Source: CAVEFW01 sp963643505
GTDB taxonomy: Bacteria; Actinomycetota; Coriobacteriia; Coriobacteriales; Eggerthellaceae
Direction: 5' to 3'
Length of the DNA: 64,000 nt
Assembly: GCA_963643505.1 (NCBI GenBank)
Contig: CAVIKF010000004.1
Coordinates: 1 to 64,000 of the forward strand
Shown: one piece after another, positions 16,899 through 25,690 of the stretch
How the letters are laid out: every line of letters starts with the position of its first letter
Position numbering within the stretch: position 1 is the first letter of the stretch
Translations under genes and position numbers: made by a program
The notes under the pieces: model-generated
Database searches by the model: none
What the model was told of the DNA's origin: nothing
The model's input: only the letters and a program-made list of their open reading frames with translations

Positions 16899-17816
16899 TC
16901 GACGATATGTGCGCGCAAGCCTGATGAACTCCGCCTGGTCAAGGGTCTCCCCCCGGCGACGCTGGTCAATATCTGCCTCCTCGAACAAGCAGGCGATCTT
17001 GTCAGACGAAAAGACCGGGTCCTTACCGCGGCTCGAGAAGTATGTCTTGAAGGAATTTCCCAAGGTCTTGCGCCTGTTGGCAAACGCCGCGTCCGCCATG
17101 GTGCATGCGTCTTTGATTTCGCAAGGCGCCAACTCACGTCCATCCCCGTCGACGACTGACGTGCGATCGAGCCTGATGACCGCCGAGTCAACATGAGGTG
17201 GCGGAAAGAAGTTTTGCGGTCCGACGATAAAACGCCCGGAGACCTTGGCGTACAGTCCGAGCTTTACCGTATACGCGCCATAGTTCTTCGAACCCGGCTT
17301 TCCCGCGATACGGTCCGCGACCTCCTTTTGCACCATGACCGTCGCACTCTCGATGCCCGGAAAACGTTGGAAGTAGTCAAGGATGAGCGTGGCCGCGACC
17401 GCATAGGGCAAATTGGCGACGAACTTGTTGGGGCAACCAGTTGCGCCAACCTCGTCGAAATCCCCATCGACCAAGGTCAGCGCATCCTTGTTGAGCAGCG
17501 AAAACCGTTCGGCCCAAGGCTTTGTGGTGTGGGCAAGCACCGCAGGAAGGTCGCTATCCGCCTCGACGGACAACACGCGACCCGCCGTCTTGAGCAGCGC
17601 GATGGTGAGCGTGCCCACACCCGGACCCACCTCCAAGACGAAATCTTTTGGACAAAGCTCGGCAAGGTTCACGATCTTTTTCAGGATTGCATCGTTGATC
17701 AGGAAATTTTGCCCAAGCTTCTTTTTTGTGGACAAACCAAACGCATCAAGGACCTCGCGAGTCGCGCCTGGACTCGCCAACGGGGAAAGGGGGCCTTCGC
17801 CAAGAGCGCTATCCAC
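16887..17816 (-). CDS. rsmA: 16S rRNA dimethyltransferase RsmA (KsgA)
   Basis: 309 residues. The enzyme dimethylates two adjacent adenines near the 3' end of 16S rRNA using SAM. Motifs seen are 'KKKLGQNFLIND' near residue 32, motif I 'VLEVGPGVGTLT', the catalytic 'NLPY' and 'FFPPPHVDSAVI', with a C-terminal four-helix domain. The start chosen is the GTG at 17816, which overlaps the preceding gene's stop by eight bases (GTGGATAG) and has GAAGGGCGGG upstream. A longer frame to 17999 would run through the whole basic tail of the neighbour and was rejected. Translational coupling to the flavoprotein gene is likely. Confidence 0.95.
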   Translation of the reverse strand: MDSALGEGPLSPLASPGATREVLDAFGLSTKKKLGQNFLINDAILKKIVNLAELCPKDFVLEVGPGVGTLTIALLKTAGRVLSVEADSDLPAVLAHTTKPWAERFSLLNKDALTLVDGDFDEVGATGCPNKFVANLPYAVAATLILDYFQRFPGIESATVMVQKEVADRIAGKPGSKNYGAYTVKLGLYAKVSGRFIVGPQNFFPPPHVDSAVIRLDRTSVVDGDGRELAPCEIKDACTMADAAFANRRKTLGNSFKTYFSSRGKDPVFSSDKIACLFEEADIDQRRRGETLDQAEFIRLARTYRRLRA

Positions 17817-18879
17817 GGCGCCCGCCCTTCTTGTTTGACGCCCGGGACTTGCCCGTGTTCTTCTTCGCGGAGGTCGCGCCGTTGTTGCTTGCATGGCGCT
17901 TCTTCGCCTTTGCCTGGTTTTCCTTTCGGGGGTTGCGATTGTTCGTTTGGGTGCCGCCCTTGTTGGATCGCTTGTCGGTGCGGCCACGCGAGCCCCCACT
18001 TCGCCCTGCTTCGGAAGAGGCGCGACCGCGCTCTTTCACCTGGTCGTCGTTGAGACACAGGCGCGGACGGCGATCATCCTCGAAATCATCCTCGGGATCG
18101 TCCTCCTTCGCGATGCCGGACCAACGCTCCTCGTCGGCCTCCTCGGAATCACCGAACACGACCTCCACGTCAGCGACGACGAACTCGTCATCCTCCACCA
18201 ACAGGTCAATGACATCGGCCTCCTCGAGGATCTCCCCCTCCTCATCGATCTTTCCGACCCAATCAAGCACCGTCTCGAGCTTGTAGCCTGCTACAGCAAG
18301 GGCAGATTGGACGATAGTCACAAGCGCCGCAAAGCCATGTGGGTCAGATCCTTCACCAACCACATGGAGTACTGCAGGCTTCACCGCGGTCTTGAAGGGA
18401 CGTCCCTCCTCCTTAGCGGCACAGCGCTTGGCCGCGGAGGCGGCAAAATAGGGCTGAAGGCGATCAAGCAAGGCCTTGAGCTGGGACGGCGGACCGGCGA
18501 AATACACGGGACTTACGATGGTGAGCTCCTCGGCCTCATCAATGAGCTCATAGATGTCCGACATGTCATCGTCGATGGCACAACGGCGGGGATGTTCAAA
18601 CTGAATCTCCTGCTTGGACTTTTGCGGAGCGGGAGCGCCTTTTTCCTCGCCCTCTACCGCACCCGGCTCCTCGTCCTCCTCACCCGGAAGTCTCTCGCCG
18701 CGGGCAAGGGCAAAACACGCGCCACACCCCATACAGCCAGAGACGTTCACTTCGGAGACGGGGACATAGGCCAACTCGTCCTCAGGACACTCGTCGATAC
18801 ATGCCTCAAACAGCAGATTGGCAAGGTGTGCGCTGCGCCCTTCAATGCGCGGCGAGCCCGCAATGATCAATCGGTTCAT
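17809..18879 (-). CDS. Iron-sulfur flavoprotein-like oxidoreductase with basic tail
   Basis: 356 residues. Residues 1-~215 match the NADPH-dependent FMN reductase / iron-sulfur flavoprotein fold: 'LIIAGSPRIEGRSAHLA' FMN loop, a C49-x2-C52-x2-C55 cluster motif in 'SGCMGCGACF', and 'LTIVSPVYFAGPPSQLKALL'. An acidic insert of about 35 residues (62-96) interrupts the domain right after the Cys motif. A strongly acidic stretch follows (~215-265). The final ~90 residues are Lys/Arg/Asn-rich with no fold, resembling a nucleic-acid-binding tail. The gene overlaps rsmA. The flavodoxin fold is clear; the reason for a polybasic tail is not, though an RNA-associated role would suit the neighbour. Confidence 0.8.
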   Translation of the reverse strand: MNRLIIAGSPRIEGRSAHLANLLFEACIDECPEDELAYVPVSEVNVSGCMGCGACFALARGERLPGEEDEEPGAVEGEEKGAPAPQKSKQEIQFEHPRRCAIDDDMSDIYELIDEAEELTIVSPVYFAGPPSQLKALLDRLQPYFAASAAKRCAAKEEGRPFKTAVKPAVLHVVGEGSDPHGFAALVTIVQSALAVAGYKLETVLDWVGKIDEEGEILEEADVIDLLVEDDEFVVADVEVVFGDSEEADEERWSGIAKEDDPEDDFEDDRRPRLCLNDDQVKERGRASSEAGRSGGSRGRTDKRSNKGGTQTNNRNPRKENQAKAKKRHASNNGATSAKKNTGKSRASNKKGGRRG

Positions 18880-18973
18880 GATTTCCCCGTCTCGTCGTTT
18901 TCGTCACTCCAACGTCCAAAAGCATTGTACACGGTACCCGAGAAATTAGCCCCGCGTGGCGAGCCTAGGCTTC

Positions 18974-20140
18974 CTACTTCACGACGTTTTCTTCCTGCCA
19001 CGGAGTGGGTGCGCGGTTGAGCAACGCGTCGGCGTTTTCGGAGACGGCCCTTTGCATGCTCGCAATCTTGGCAAGGCTTGTCTCGCCCCGCACCTCCGCG
19101 AGCTTCGCCATAGTGAACGCGACGTCGTTGGGTTCACATGTCGTACCACGCAGGGGAACCGGGGCCATGTAGGGGGCATCCGTCTCCGTCAAGATGCGAT
19201 CTAGGGGTACAAGCTTTGCGCCCTCCCTTGCCGCCTCGGCACCCTTAAAGGTCAAGGCACCACCGAAGGCGATATAACACCCGGCTTCGATCCAGGGTTT
19301 GATCTCGTCGGGGCCGAGGCTGCAGCAATGCAACAATGTTCCCGCCTCGGGGAATCCCTCATCGTTCAATATCTCAAGGGCATCGTCATGAGCCTCGCGG
19401 ATATGCAAACAGATCGGCAAACCCGTTTCCTTTGCGAGGCGAATTTGGCGACGAAAGACTTCTCGCTGTACGTCGCGAGGAGAGAGGTCGTAATGGTAAT
19501 CGAGGCCAACCTCACCCAAAGAACCGACACGAGGATCAGCGAGCAGAAAACGTAGCTGCGCCTCGACCTCCTCGGTATACAGACGGGCATTATGAGGATG
19601 GACGCCAACGGTGATGCGGACCCGCGGCACGCGCGGGGCATCTCCGCCTCAACACTTGGGAACGAGGCTGCGTACCAACAACGCCGCCTCCATGTTCCAA
19701 GCCTCCAAGGAGTCAAACACCACCGTTCCGTCTTCGGAAGGATCGGTTACGAGACCCAAAAATCTCACACTCGCAGCACCGGCACGCGCTATGGCAAGGC
19801 CGGGGTTGGGAAGCATGTGGACATGGGCATGGGAGTCGATAAGAGGGCTACGCTTCGCGATGAAGGGGTCATCCACCAACTCCCACCTGTTGTGCTTCTT
19901 TTTCTTGTGGTAGTTCGTATCGAAGAAAACCGGGTCGACATCCTCACCGGCAACGGCAGCCGCGGCATCCTCCGCATTGGCATAAAACGCCACGGTGTCG
20001 GCATCGGCCAGGCATGGCGAGTCCTCAGGGACTTCGAGACCATTGCGTTGCGCATCAAAGGCTGCATAGGCGGCATTCGCCTGGCGAATCAGAGCGGTCG
20101 CCTTCTTGCTCACCGCCGCAATCTCTTTGCCTTTCAACAT
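18974..20140 (-). CDS. tatD: TatD-family hydrolase interrupted by an in-frame UGA
   Basis: One continuous reading frame except for a single TGA at 19649-19651. Before it are 163 residues: a ~95-residue extension of no known domain, then the TatD start 'LIDSHAHVHMLPNPGLAIARA' with the HxH metal ligands. After it, in the same frame, comes the rest of the metal-dependent hydrolase: 'VGVHPHNA', 'LGEVGLDYHYDLSP', 'ICLHIREAHDD', 'LLHCCSLGP' and 'ILTETDAPYMAPVP'. Joined, the product is 388 residues and keeps every metal ligand. The UGA follows Cys163 in a variable loop. A strong hairpin lies directly after it (separate entry). A GTG at 19630 could restart translation but the product would lack HxH. 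Selenoprotein, readthrough or recent pseudogene are all possible. ATG preceded by GGAGGG. Confidence 0.8.
19616..19651 (-). promoter_or_regulatory. Candidate bacterial SECIS element in tatD
   Basis: Read leftward after the UGA, bases +2 to +6 (GCGGA) pair with +29 to +33 (UCCGC). Then, across a five-base 5' bulge, CCCGCG (+12 to +17) pairs with CGCGGG (+23 to +28). The apical loop is CGUGC, beginning 18 bases after the UGA with G as its second base. Known bacterial SECIS elements place the loop about 16-37 bases after the UGA with an early G. Structure is directly seen; function is inference, and GC-rich hairpins arise by chance in such a genome. Confidence 0.4.
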
Positions 20141-20170
20141 GGTGCCCTCCGTCTGTCTCGTCTCTCCAAG

Positions 20171-20206
20171 AAAAACGCCCCGTCCTCCATCGATCGGGCG
20201 GGGCGC
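20171..20206 (-). terminator. Intrinsic terminator after metG
   Basis: Leftward GCGCCCCGCCC-loop-GGACGGGGCG followed by TTTTTCTT, between metG and tatD. Confidence 0.85.
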
Positions 20207-20272
20207 ACATGCTCACACGTTTTGCGGATCGTCCCGCTTAGCACATAGACGCGAACGCGCCACGGTGCTCGT

Positions 20273-21874
20273 CTAACCGAGCTTCAACTCGATGTCTTCC
20301 GGCTTCGGAAGGCGCGGGAATAACGGGTCACCCGTGGTGACGACGTTGCCAGCAGGAAGCGTGCCCCAAGCCGTCGCGGCCTCGATGTCCACGATCTCAG
20401 TGATATCTCCCAAGCTCAGACGACTAAACACCTCGCAAGAGGTATGAGGCGCGAACGGAGCCAGATACAGTGCGACAATACGGATGCACTCCAACAGGTT
20501 GTACATGACCGCAGCGAGCTCGGCGTGGGTCTCCTCGGCCTTTGCGAGCTTCCAAGGTGCCTGTTCCTCCACATAGAGGTTTGCGCGACTTGCGAGCCTC
20601 ATAACAGCAGCGGCAGCACCGGTGAAATCCACATTGCCTAGGCATTGATCGAACTCGGCATACAACCCGTCGGCAATCTCCTTCATAGGGTTTTCGGCAA
20701 CGATATCGGCAACTTCGGCGGGCACCTCAGGAACCTTGCCATCGAAATACTTGCCTGTCATGTTGAATACGCGGCTCACCAGGTTGCCCCAGGTGTTTGC
20801 CAAATCGGCGTTGTAGACCTGGACCATGCGCTCAAGCGAGATATCGCCATCGGAGCCAAATTGGACGTCACTCATGAAGTAATAGCGGTATGCGTCGACG
20901 CCGAAGACCTTGACGAGATCGGCGGGCATGACACCGTTGCCCTTGGACTTGCTCATCTTCTCGCCCTTGGTGAGAAGGAAGCCGTGACCGAAAACGGTGT
21001 GCGTGACGGGGAGGCCGGCAGCCATCAACATGGCAGGCCAGATAACGCAATGGAAACGCGTGATGTCCTTACCGACAAAGTGGTATTGCATGGGCCAGCG
21101 ACGCTCGAACTCTCCCGCGCGGTCCTCGTCGTCGGCGTAACCGATACCCGTGAGATAGGCGAGCAGCGCGTCAGCCCACACATAGCAGACATGTCCCTCG
21201 TCGAAGGGCAGCGGAACGCCCCAATCGAAGGTAGAGCGGGAGATGGAAAGATCCTGAAGGCCGCCCTTGACAAACGTAACGACCTCGTTGCGGCGGGTCG
21301 CGGGGCGGATGAAGTCCGGGTTCTCCTCGTAGAACTTCAGCAGAGGCTCTTGGAAGTCGGACAGCTTGAAGAACCAGTTCTCCTCGCCGGAGCTCATGTG
21401 GCGCACCGGACGCTTGCAGTCGGGGCAGACGAACTCGCCCTTATCGTTTTTCTCCAGGTCGGACTCGGCGTAGTAGGTCTCCTCGTGGACGCAGTACCAG
21501 CCCTCATAGGCGCTCTTGTACAAGAAGCCTTTCTCGTAAAGATCGGTCCAGAACTTTTGAACCGTCTTGGTCTGGCGATCGGAGGAGGTACGAACAAAAT
21601 CGGTATAGGTGATATCCAACATGTCCCAGGTATCCGTGAAGGCAGGAACCATGCTATCGCACCACTCCTGCGGGGTCTTGCCGTTCTTCTCGGCGGTCTC
21701 AGCGACCTTTTGGCCGTGCTCATCAAGGCCGGTCACAAAAGCGACGTCGTAGCCGTTCATACGTTGATAGCGGGCAACGGTATCTGCAGCGACAGTCGTA
21801 TAGGCGGTTCCCAGATGGGGAGCCGCGTTTACGTAGTAAATCGGGGTGGTAAACGAATAGGTACCCTTGGACAT
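20273..21874 (-). CDS. metG: Methionyl-tRNA synthetase
   Basis: 533 residues from the ATG at 21874, which has GAGGAAAG upstream. A class I synthetase that charges tRNA-Met. The HIGH-type motif reads 'AAPHLGTAY' (near residues 15-23) and the KMSKS loop 'GEKMSKSKGNGV' is intact. A CxxC ('FVCPDCKRPV') represents the zinc knuckle, with the typical 'SGEENWFFKLSDF' after it. The C-terminal anticodon-binding helical domain is present; no C-terminal tRNA-binding (EMAP) domain is fused, making it a short bacterial form. Leftward TATACT at 21978-21983 is a possible -10. No T-box was recognised in the leader. A possible longer frame to 21988 lacks a good start. Confidence 0.95.
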   Translation of the reverse strand: MSKGTYSFTTPIYYVNAAPHLGTAYTTVAADTVARYQRMNGYDVAFVTGLDEHGQKVAETAEKNGKTPQEWCDSMVPAFTDTWDMLDITYTDFVRTSSDRQTKTVQKFWTDLYEKGFLYKSAYEGWYCVHEETYYAESDLEKNDKGEFVCPDCKRPVRHMSSGEENWFFKLSDFQEPLLKFYEENPDFIRPATRRNEVVTFVKGGLQDLSISRSTFDWGVPLPFDEGHVCYVWADALLAYLTGIGYADDEDRAGEFERRWPMQYHFVGKDITRFHCVIWPAMLMAAGLPVTHTVFGHGFLLTKGEKMSKSKGNGVMPADLVKVFGVDAYRYYFMSDVQFGSDGDISLERMVQVYNADLANTWGNLVSRVFNMTGKYFDGKVPEVPAEVADIVAENPMKEIADGLYAEFDQCLGNVDFTGAAAAVMRLASRANLYVEEQAPWKLAKAEETHAELAAVMYNLLECIRIVALYLAPFAPHTSCEVFSRLSLGDITEIVDIEAATAWGTLPAGNVVTTGDPLFPRLPKPEDIELKLG

Positions 21875-22007
21875 GTGAGCTTTCCTCTCTATCCTCTCTA
21901 TAGAGAACGACGCCCGACTCACGAGAGGTCCCGCATGTTCGGGCGCCGAACAAATTAGCGCTCTTGCAAACTCGATAGTATAGCGCAAAACACAGGTGCT
22001 AGCTGCG

Positions 22008-22376
22008 TCACTGCTTCTTTTGGAACACGACCGAGGTGTCGTCGATGGCGATAGAGATCATCTCCCCATCCTTGGTATAGGAAACCGTATCCGAGCCTTG
22101 TTTCAGCTCGCCATCCTTCCACGTGATATCGGTGGGCTCACCGTTGATGGACAACGTGCCCTTGCCGTCCGATCCGAGATCCAAGGTCATATAATCCTCC
22201 ATGGCGAGGAGCTTGATGGTGGCGTTGTTGACGGTGGTACCGTTTTGTGAGAGCGAATAGACGTTGTACGTACCGGCGTCGTTGTACGTCCCGTTGTCTA
22301 CAGAACATCCCACGAAGCCGACGGTCATAGCACAGGCAGCCAATGAAGCAACGAGGAACATAACGATTCTTTTCAC
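22008..22376 (-). CDS. Small predicted lipoprotein
   Basis: 122 residues with a lipoprotein signal peptide: 'MKRIVMFLVASLAACAM' followed by the lipobox 'VGFVGC', lipidated at about Cys24. The mature ~100 residues are beta-rich ('YMTLDLGSDGKGTLSING', 'ITWKDGELKQGSDTVSY') and resemble small domains of unknown function common in lipoproteins of gut Actinomycetota and Firmicutes. It has its own strong promoter. Surface-anchored on the outer face of the membrane; function unknown. Confidence 0.82.
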   Translation of the reverse strand: MKRIVMFLVASLAACAMTVGFVGCSVDNGTYNDAGTYNVYSLSQNGTTVNNATIKLLAMEDYMTLDLGSDGKGTLSINGEPTDITWKDGELKQGSDTVSYTKDGEMISIAIDDTSVVFQKKQ

Positions 22377-22424
22377 GGGAACCCCCTTTGTCGTGGTGAG
22401 GTCGCATCCGCGTCCCTCGTCTTC

Positions 22425-22453
22425 ATTATAAAATTAGCAGGAGCATATCGCAA
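22425..22453 (-). promoter_or_regulatory. Promoter of the small lipoprotein gene
   Basis: Leftward TTGCGA (22448-22453), 17-base spacer, TATAAT (22425-22430), giving a leader of roughly 40 bases before the ATG at 22376. Near-consensus. Confidence 0.8.
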
Positions 22454-22545
22454 ATCCGACCAGTTTGTGCATTTTCCCAGCTTGTGCGCTTTTCGTGGGT
22501 AATGTATGCCCCACGATCCTCATTCCCTATAATGAAGGAACGATA

Positions 22546-23655
22546 ATGCTTACGTCGAGGGAGGACCCCATTAGTACATCGCGCACAACGCCGACACACC
22601 AAACGCGACTGCTTTCCGTAGGGCTCACACTCGCCCTCGTCACAAGCAGCGCCATCGTTGTGACGCCGGCAGATGCTGACGATACAGAAGACGCCTTGGC
22701 ACAAGCCCAAAGCGCGCTTGAGGAAACCGCGGCAACCTACGACGAGGTCTTAAGCCAAATCGAATCCCTTGAGACGCAAATCGCCGACAATCAACAACGC
22801 ATTGCCGTCATCGAGAGGGACCTCCCCGCCCAACAAGCCGCAAGCGACAAATCCCTCGTGGCCCTATACAAGATGTCCCAAGAGGGAATGACACTGATCG
22901 ACCTGCTTTTGGGTGCCAAGGACTTCAACGAGTTCACCCAAACCCTCGAGTACATCACCCGCGTGCAAGAGCAAAACGCGCAAGCCGTCTCCGCCCTTGC
23001 CTCCATGAAAAGCGAGCTCGAAAGCTCCCAAAAGCAACTAAGCGAGGCTCGTGCAGACTTGGAGCTAGAGCGCGTCGCTGCTGAGGATGCCCTCTCATCC
23101 GCCCAAGCGGCACGCGAGGCAGCACAAGCCGCGGCCGAGGAAAAACAACGCCGGGATGCTGAGGCTATCGCCGCAGGCAAGGTAGAAGAAGCGGCGATAC
23201 CCGTTGACGCCAACGCGGGATCCACGGTCACGGGCGAGCCTCAAGAGACCATCACGGGGCAGGCGACCAACGACAACGTGGACTGGTCGCAGGACAAGGC
23301 CTCCTTCGTCGAGGAGTGGGGCGGGCGTATCGACGCGTACCTCTCCGGTTCCCCCCTGTCAGGTTACGGCTCCACCTTCGCCGAGGCAGCATGGGATTAC
23401 GGCGTGGACCCGCGCTTCTCTCCCGCCATCTCCTGCATCGAGAGCGGCAAGGGGACATATTGCTTCCGCAATCACAACGCATGGGGTTGGGGAAGCGTCG
23501 ATTGGGACTCATGGGAAGAGGCGATCTTTAGCCACGTGCGCGGCCTCTCGCGTGGGTATGGCTATACGGTAACCGTGGAGGGCGCGCAAAAATATTGCCC
23601 TCCGAACTGGGAATTTTGGTACAACAACGTATCGGCACAGATGACGCTCATCTAG
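22546..23655 (+). CDS. Secreted coiled-coil protein with C-terminal lysozyme-like domain
   Basis: 369 residues from the ATG at 22546 (AAGGA six bases upstream). A signal peptide spans about 20-45 ('LLSVGLTLALVTSSAIVVTP'). A long coiled coil (~48-215) of the PcsB/FtsX-partner type follows, with Gln/Glu/Ala heptads, then a short Thr/Gly linker. The last ~115 residues look like a lysozyme/glucosaminidase-type domain: 'DYGVDPRFSPAISCIESG', 'NHNAWGWGSVDWDSWEEA'. Glu in 'CIESG' is the likely catalytic residue. Similar two-part proteins split peptidoglycan when activated through the coiled coil. A perfect TATAAT at 22528-22533 precedes the ribosome-binding site but is so close that the transcript would be nearly leaderless. 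Confidence 0.8.
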   Translation: MLTSREDPISTSRTTPTHQTRLLSVGLTLALVTSSAIVVTPADADDTEDALAQAQSALEETAATYDEVLSQIESLETQIADNQQRIAVIERDLPAQQAASDKSLVALYKMSQEGMTLIDLLLGAKDFNEFTQTLEYITRVQEQNAQAVSALASMKSELESSQKQLSEARADLELERVAAEDALSSAQAAREAAQAAAEEKQRRDAEAIAAGKVEEAAIPVDANAGSTVTGEPQETITGQATNDNVDWSQDKASFVEEWGGRIDAYLSGSPLSGYGSTFAEAAWDYGVDPRFSPAISCIESGKGTYCFRNHNAWGWGSVDWDSWEEAIFSHVRGLSRGYGYTVTVEGAQKYCPPNWEFWYNNVSAQMTLI

Positions 23656-23736
23656 CAGACAATCCAAGCCACCCTGAGACGATTGCGCTTACTTCACGGC
23701 ACAGACGACACTCATCTAGCGGACAGTCCAAACCAC
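23644..23736. repeat. 29-bp imperfect direct repeat at a gene 3' end
   Basis: The sequence around the stop codon (23644-23672) recurs at 23708-23736 with four differences in 29, 64 bases downstream. It contains CTCATCTAGC, including the TAG stop. It resembles the duplicated rsmA end. Confidence 0.7.
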
Positions 23737-23791
23737 AAGACCCGACCGGAACTCGAAAACCGCAGAGCCTCACGCAACCCCTCACGGCATG

Positions 23792-24430
23792 TCATTTGAG
23801 TTTCGCCTTTGCCGACTTGTAGTTCGGAAGACAATGTTCCACTAATGTCCAAAACGCAGGACCGTGGCCGTCCACACGCAGATGGCACAGCTCGTGCACC
23901 ACCACGTATTCCAGACACTCGGGAGGATACAGAGCAAGGCGGACGTTGATACAGATGCGACCCGTAGAGGGTTGGCAACTCCCCCAACGGCTCTTCATGT
24001 TGCGATACGCGATGGCCCCAGCCTTGACGCCGAGTATGGTCTCCCACTTCCTGATAAGGTCGGGGACATATGCCTTGACCACGCGACGCCACATCTCCAC
24101 CTCGGCCTTGTCCGCGTTGGCAGCCAAGGACATGGGGCTTGAGACGATCTCTTCCTGCTTGCGCACGATCCAGTCATGCTTCTCGAAGACGAATTGCTCG
24201 ATTTGGAAGTCAGGGATGGCCAAAGGAGCAGTGATTTCGATACGACCGTCAGGCGGTTTTACCCCAAGGGACAAATTCTTGACGTTCTTCCTTGTCACCC
24301 ACACCTCAAGATCGTCGAAAAACACGAGTTCAGGGGGATAGGAGATCCGGTTTCGTATGGAACGGGAATTTGCCTTGCGCGCGCCCGAACCAGGTCGCGC
24401 CGGGTTCGTCCAATCGGAAAAGGGAGCCAA
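23792..24430 (-). CDS. YgjP-like zinc metallopeptidase (M48/DUF45 type)
   Basis: About 212 residues. The zinc motif is clear: 'VVVHELCHLRVDGHGPAFW' near the C-terminus (HExxH with a downstream His). 'KSRWGSCQPSTGRICIN' is the other conserved block of the YgjP/DUF45 family. The product is predicted cytosolic and may be a protease or nucleic-acid-associated hydrolase, as family function is poorly known. The start is uncertain: the frame opens within rsmI, and the TTG at 24430, just past the rsmI stop, was chosen because it avoids overlap. The gene follows rsmI by four bases, so it is probably in the same operon. Confidence 0.75.
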   Translation of the reverse strand: MAPFSDWTNPARPGSGARKANSRSIRNRISYPPELVFFDDLEVWVTRKNVKNLSLGVKPPDGRIEITAPLAIPDFQIEQFVFEKHDWIVRKQEEIVSSPMSLAANADKAEVEMWRRVVKAYVPDLIRKWETILGVKAGAIAYRNMKSRWGSCQPSTGRICINVRLALYPPECLEYVVVHELCHLRVDGHGPAFWTLVEHCLPNYKSAKAKLK

Positions 24431-24434
24431 TGTG

Positions 24435-25292
24435 CTACCGTCTCGCCGCAGCAAGAGCAAGCTCGTATGCCTCGTTGCGAGGAATGCCGAATTCGCCCAC
24501 AAGAATCCGGGCAACATCCTTGTTTCTCATCCCCTCGACAACAAGCTCGCGAGCACGTGCGGAGGCGGCACACGTTGCATCCGCTCGCTCATCAGCGGCC
24601 TCCTCATCATTGGGGCCATCCACGACGATGACAATCTCGCCCTTGATGGGCCCCTGCTCGGCACGGGCAGAAAATTCGTCCGCGACCTTGGACGACCTTC
24701 CCCAAAATACCTCCTCATGCCTCTTGGTGAGTTCACGGCACACCGCCACCTCGCGATGGGGGAATGCCTCGGCAAGCACTCCAAGGGTAGCAACCACACG
24801 GTTAGGGCTCTCGTAAAAGATCAGACAAGCATCGAGGGGCTTTAACCCCGTAAGCAACGATGTTTGCTCCCCCGCCTTGCGAGGGAAGAAGCCATGGAAA
24901 TAGAAACGCGGATTGGTGAACCCACTTGCAACGTAGGCGGTGGCTGCTGCCGTGGCACCAGGCAAGACCTCCACCGGTGCACCCCCCTCACGCGCCGCGC
25001 GCACAAGTCGAAGCCCCGGATCGGAGACCCCCGGCATGCCGGCATCGCTGCAATAGGCGATGACCTCGCCATTGAGCACACGGGAGATGACGGAGTCGGC
25101 GCGACCGCCGATCATCGCCTCGTCAAGGCGTTCAAGGCGCTTGCTCACGCCAAGAGCGCTCAACAACTTACCCGTGACGCGCGTATCCTCGGCACAAACG
25201 ACATCAGCCTCGGAGAGGGCCTCCACCGTGCGTTTCGTCACGTCCCCGAGATTGCCAATGGGTGTTGGACAAATGATCAAACGGCCCGTCAT
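24435..25292 (-). CDS. rsmI: 16S rRNA 2'-O-methyltransferase RsmI
   Basis: 285 residues. The enzyme methylates the ribose of C1402 in 16S rRNA. Family motifs are present: 'LIICPTPIGNLGDVTKRTVE' at the N-terminus, 'VCAEDTRVTGKLL', 'YCSDAGMPGVSDPG' and 'FYESPNRV'. The fold is that of tetrapyrrole (corrin/porphyrin) methylases, with 'VLPGATAAATAYVASGF' completing the SAM site. Its ATG overlaps the stop of the upstream membrane-protein gene (ATGA), so the two are translationally coupled. Confidence 0.96.
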   Translation of the reverse strand: MTGRLIICPTPIGNLGDVTKRTVEALSEADVVCAEDTRVTGKLLSALGVSKRLERLDEAMIGGRADSVISRVLNGEVIAYCSDAGMPGVSDPGLRLVRAAREGGAPVEVLPGATAAATAYVASGFTNPRFYFHGFFPRKAGEQTSLLTGLKPLDACLIFYESPNRVVATLGVLAEAFPHREVAVCRELTKRHEEVFWGRSSKVADEFSARAEQGPIKGEIVIVVDGPNDEEAADERADATCAASARARELVVEGMRNKDVARILVGEFGIPRNEAYELALAAARR

Positions 25293-25660
25293 TTGAGGAA
25301 CACCGGGACGAAGTGGAGCACGAGGAGGATAACCAACGCCACCAAAGCGATAACCAGGTAGATCGCGCTGGTGCGGTCATGGGATTCGCGATAGTTACCC
25401 CAGTACAAACCCACAAGAACCGTACACATCAACGCCGTCGTACCCGTGAAATTGACACCGTTCACAAAGTCGAAGAGAAACAGGATCGCCCACACTATGA
25501 CAGTCAACGCCACCATCGTCGTGACGATGCGGGCACCACGGCCTTCCTCTCGTCCCAAATTGGCATTCTCTTTGCGAATCTCTTGGAGGATGGTCGTACG
25601 CTCGTTCGCACTCTTCTCGAGCTTGTCAGCCTTTTGCTCCATCTTGTCCAGGAAGGACAT
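25289..25660 (-). CDS. Small membrane protein with cytosolic coiled coil
   Basis: 123 residues, unknown family. Residues 1-~40 are charged and helical ('FLDKMEQKADKLEKSANERT'), and three hydrophobic segments follow (about 45-67, 73-90 and 98-120). It overlaps rsmI by the ATGA junction and starts 31 bases after the large dehydratase-type gene, so it may be cotranscribed with either. A structural or scaffold role in the membrane is only a guess. Confidence 0.75.
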   Translation of the reverse strand: MSFLDKMEQKADKLEKSANERTTILQEIRKENANLGREEGRGARIVTTMVALTVIVWAILFLFDFVNGVNFTGTTALMCTVLVGLYWGNYRESHDRTSAIYLVIALVALVILLVLHFVPVFLK

Positions 25661-25690
25661 GCTTGCAGCCTTTCTCGTCGTCGTTGTCGC

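Noticed and set aside
17817..17999. N-terminal extension of RsmA
   Set aside because: The extension runs in another frame through the tail of the flavoprotein gene, and the GTG at 17816 with its ribosome-binding site and 8-base overlap is a normal coupled start.
18974..19630. Second half of tatD as a separate gene starting at GTG 19630
   Set aside because: It is in the same frame as the first half, begins in mid-domain, and would lack the HxH metal ligands.
21875..22007. T-box riboswitch upstream of metG
   Set aside because: The leader is too short and lacks the T-box sequence and a specifier stem.
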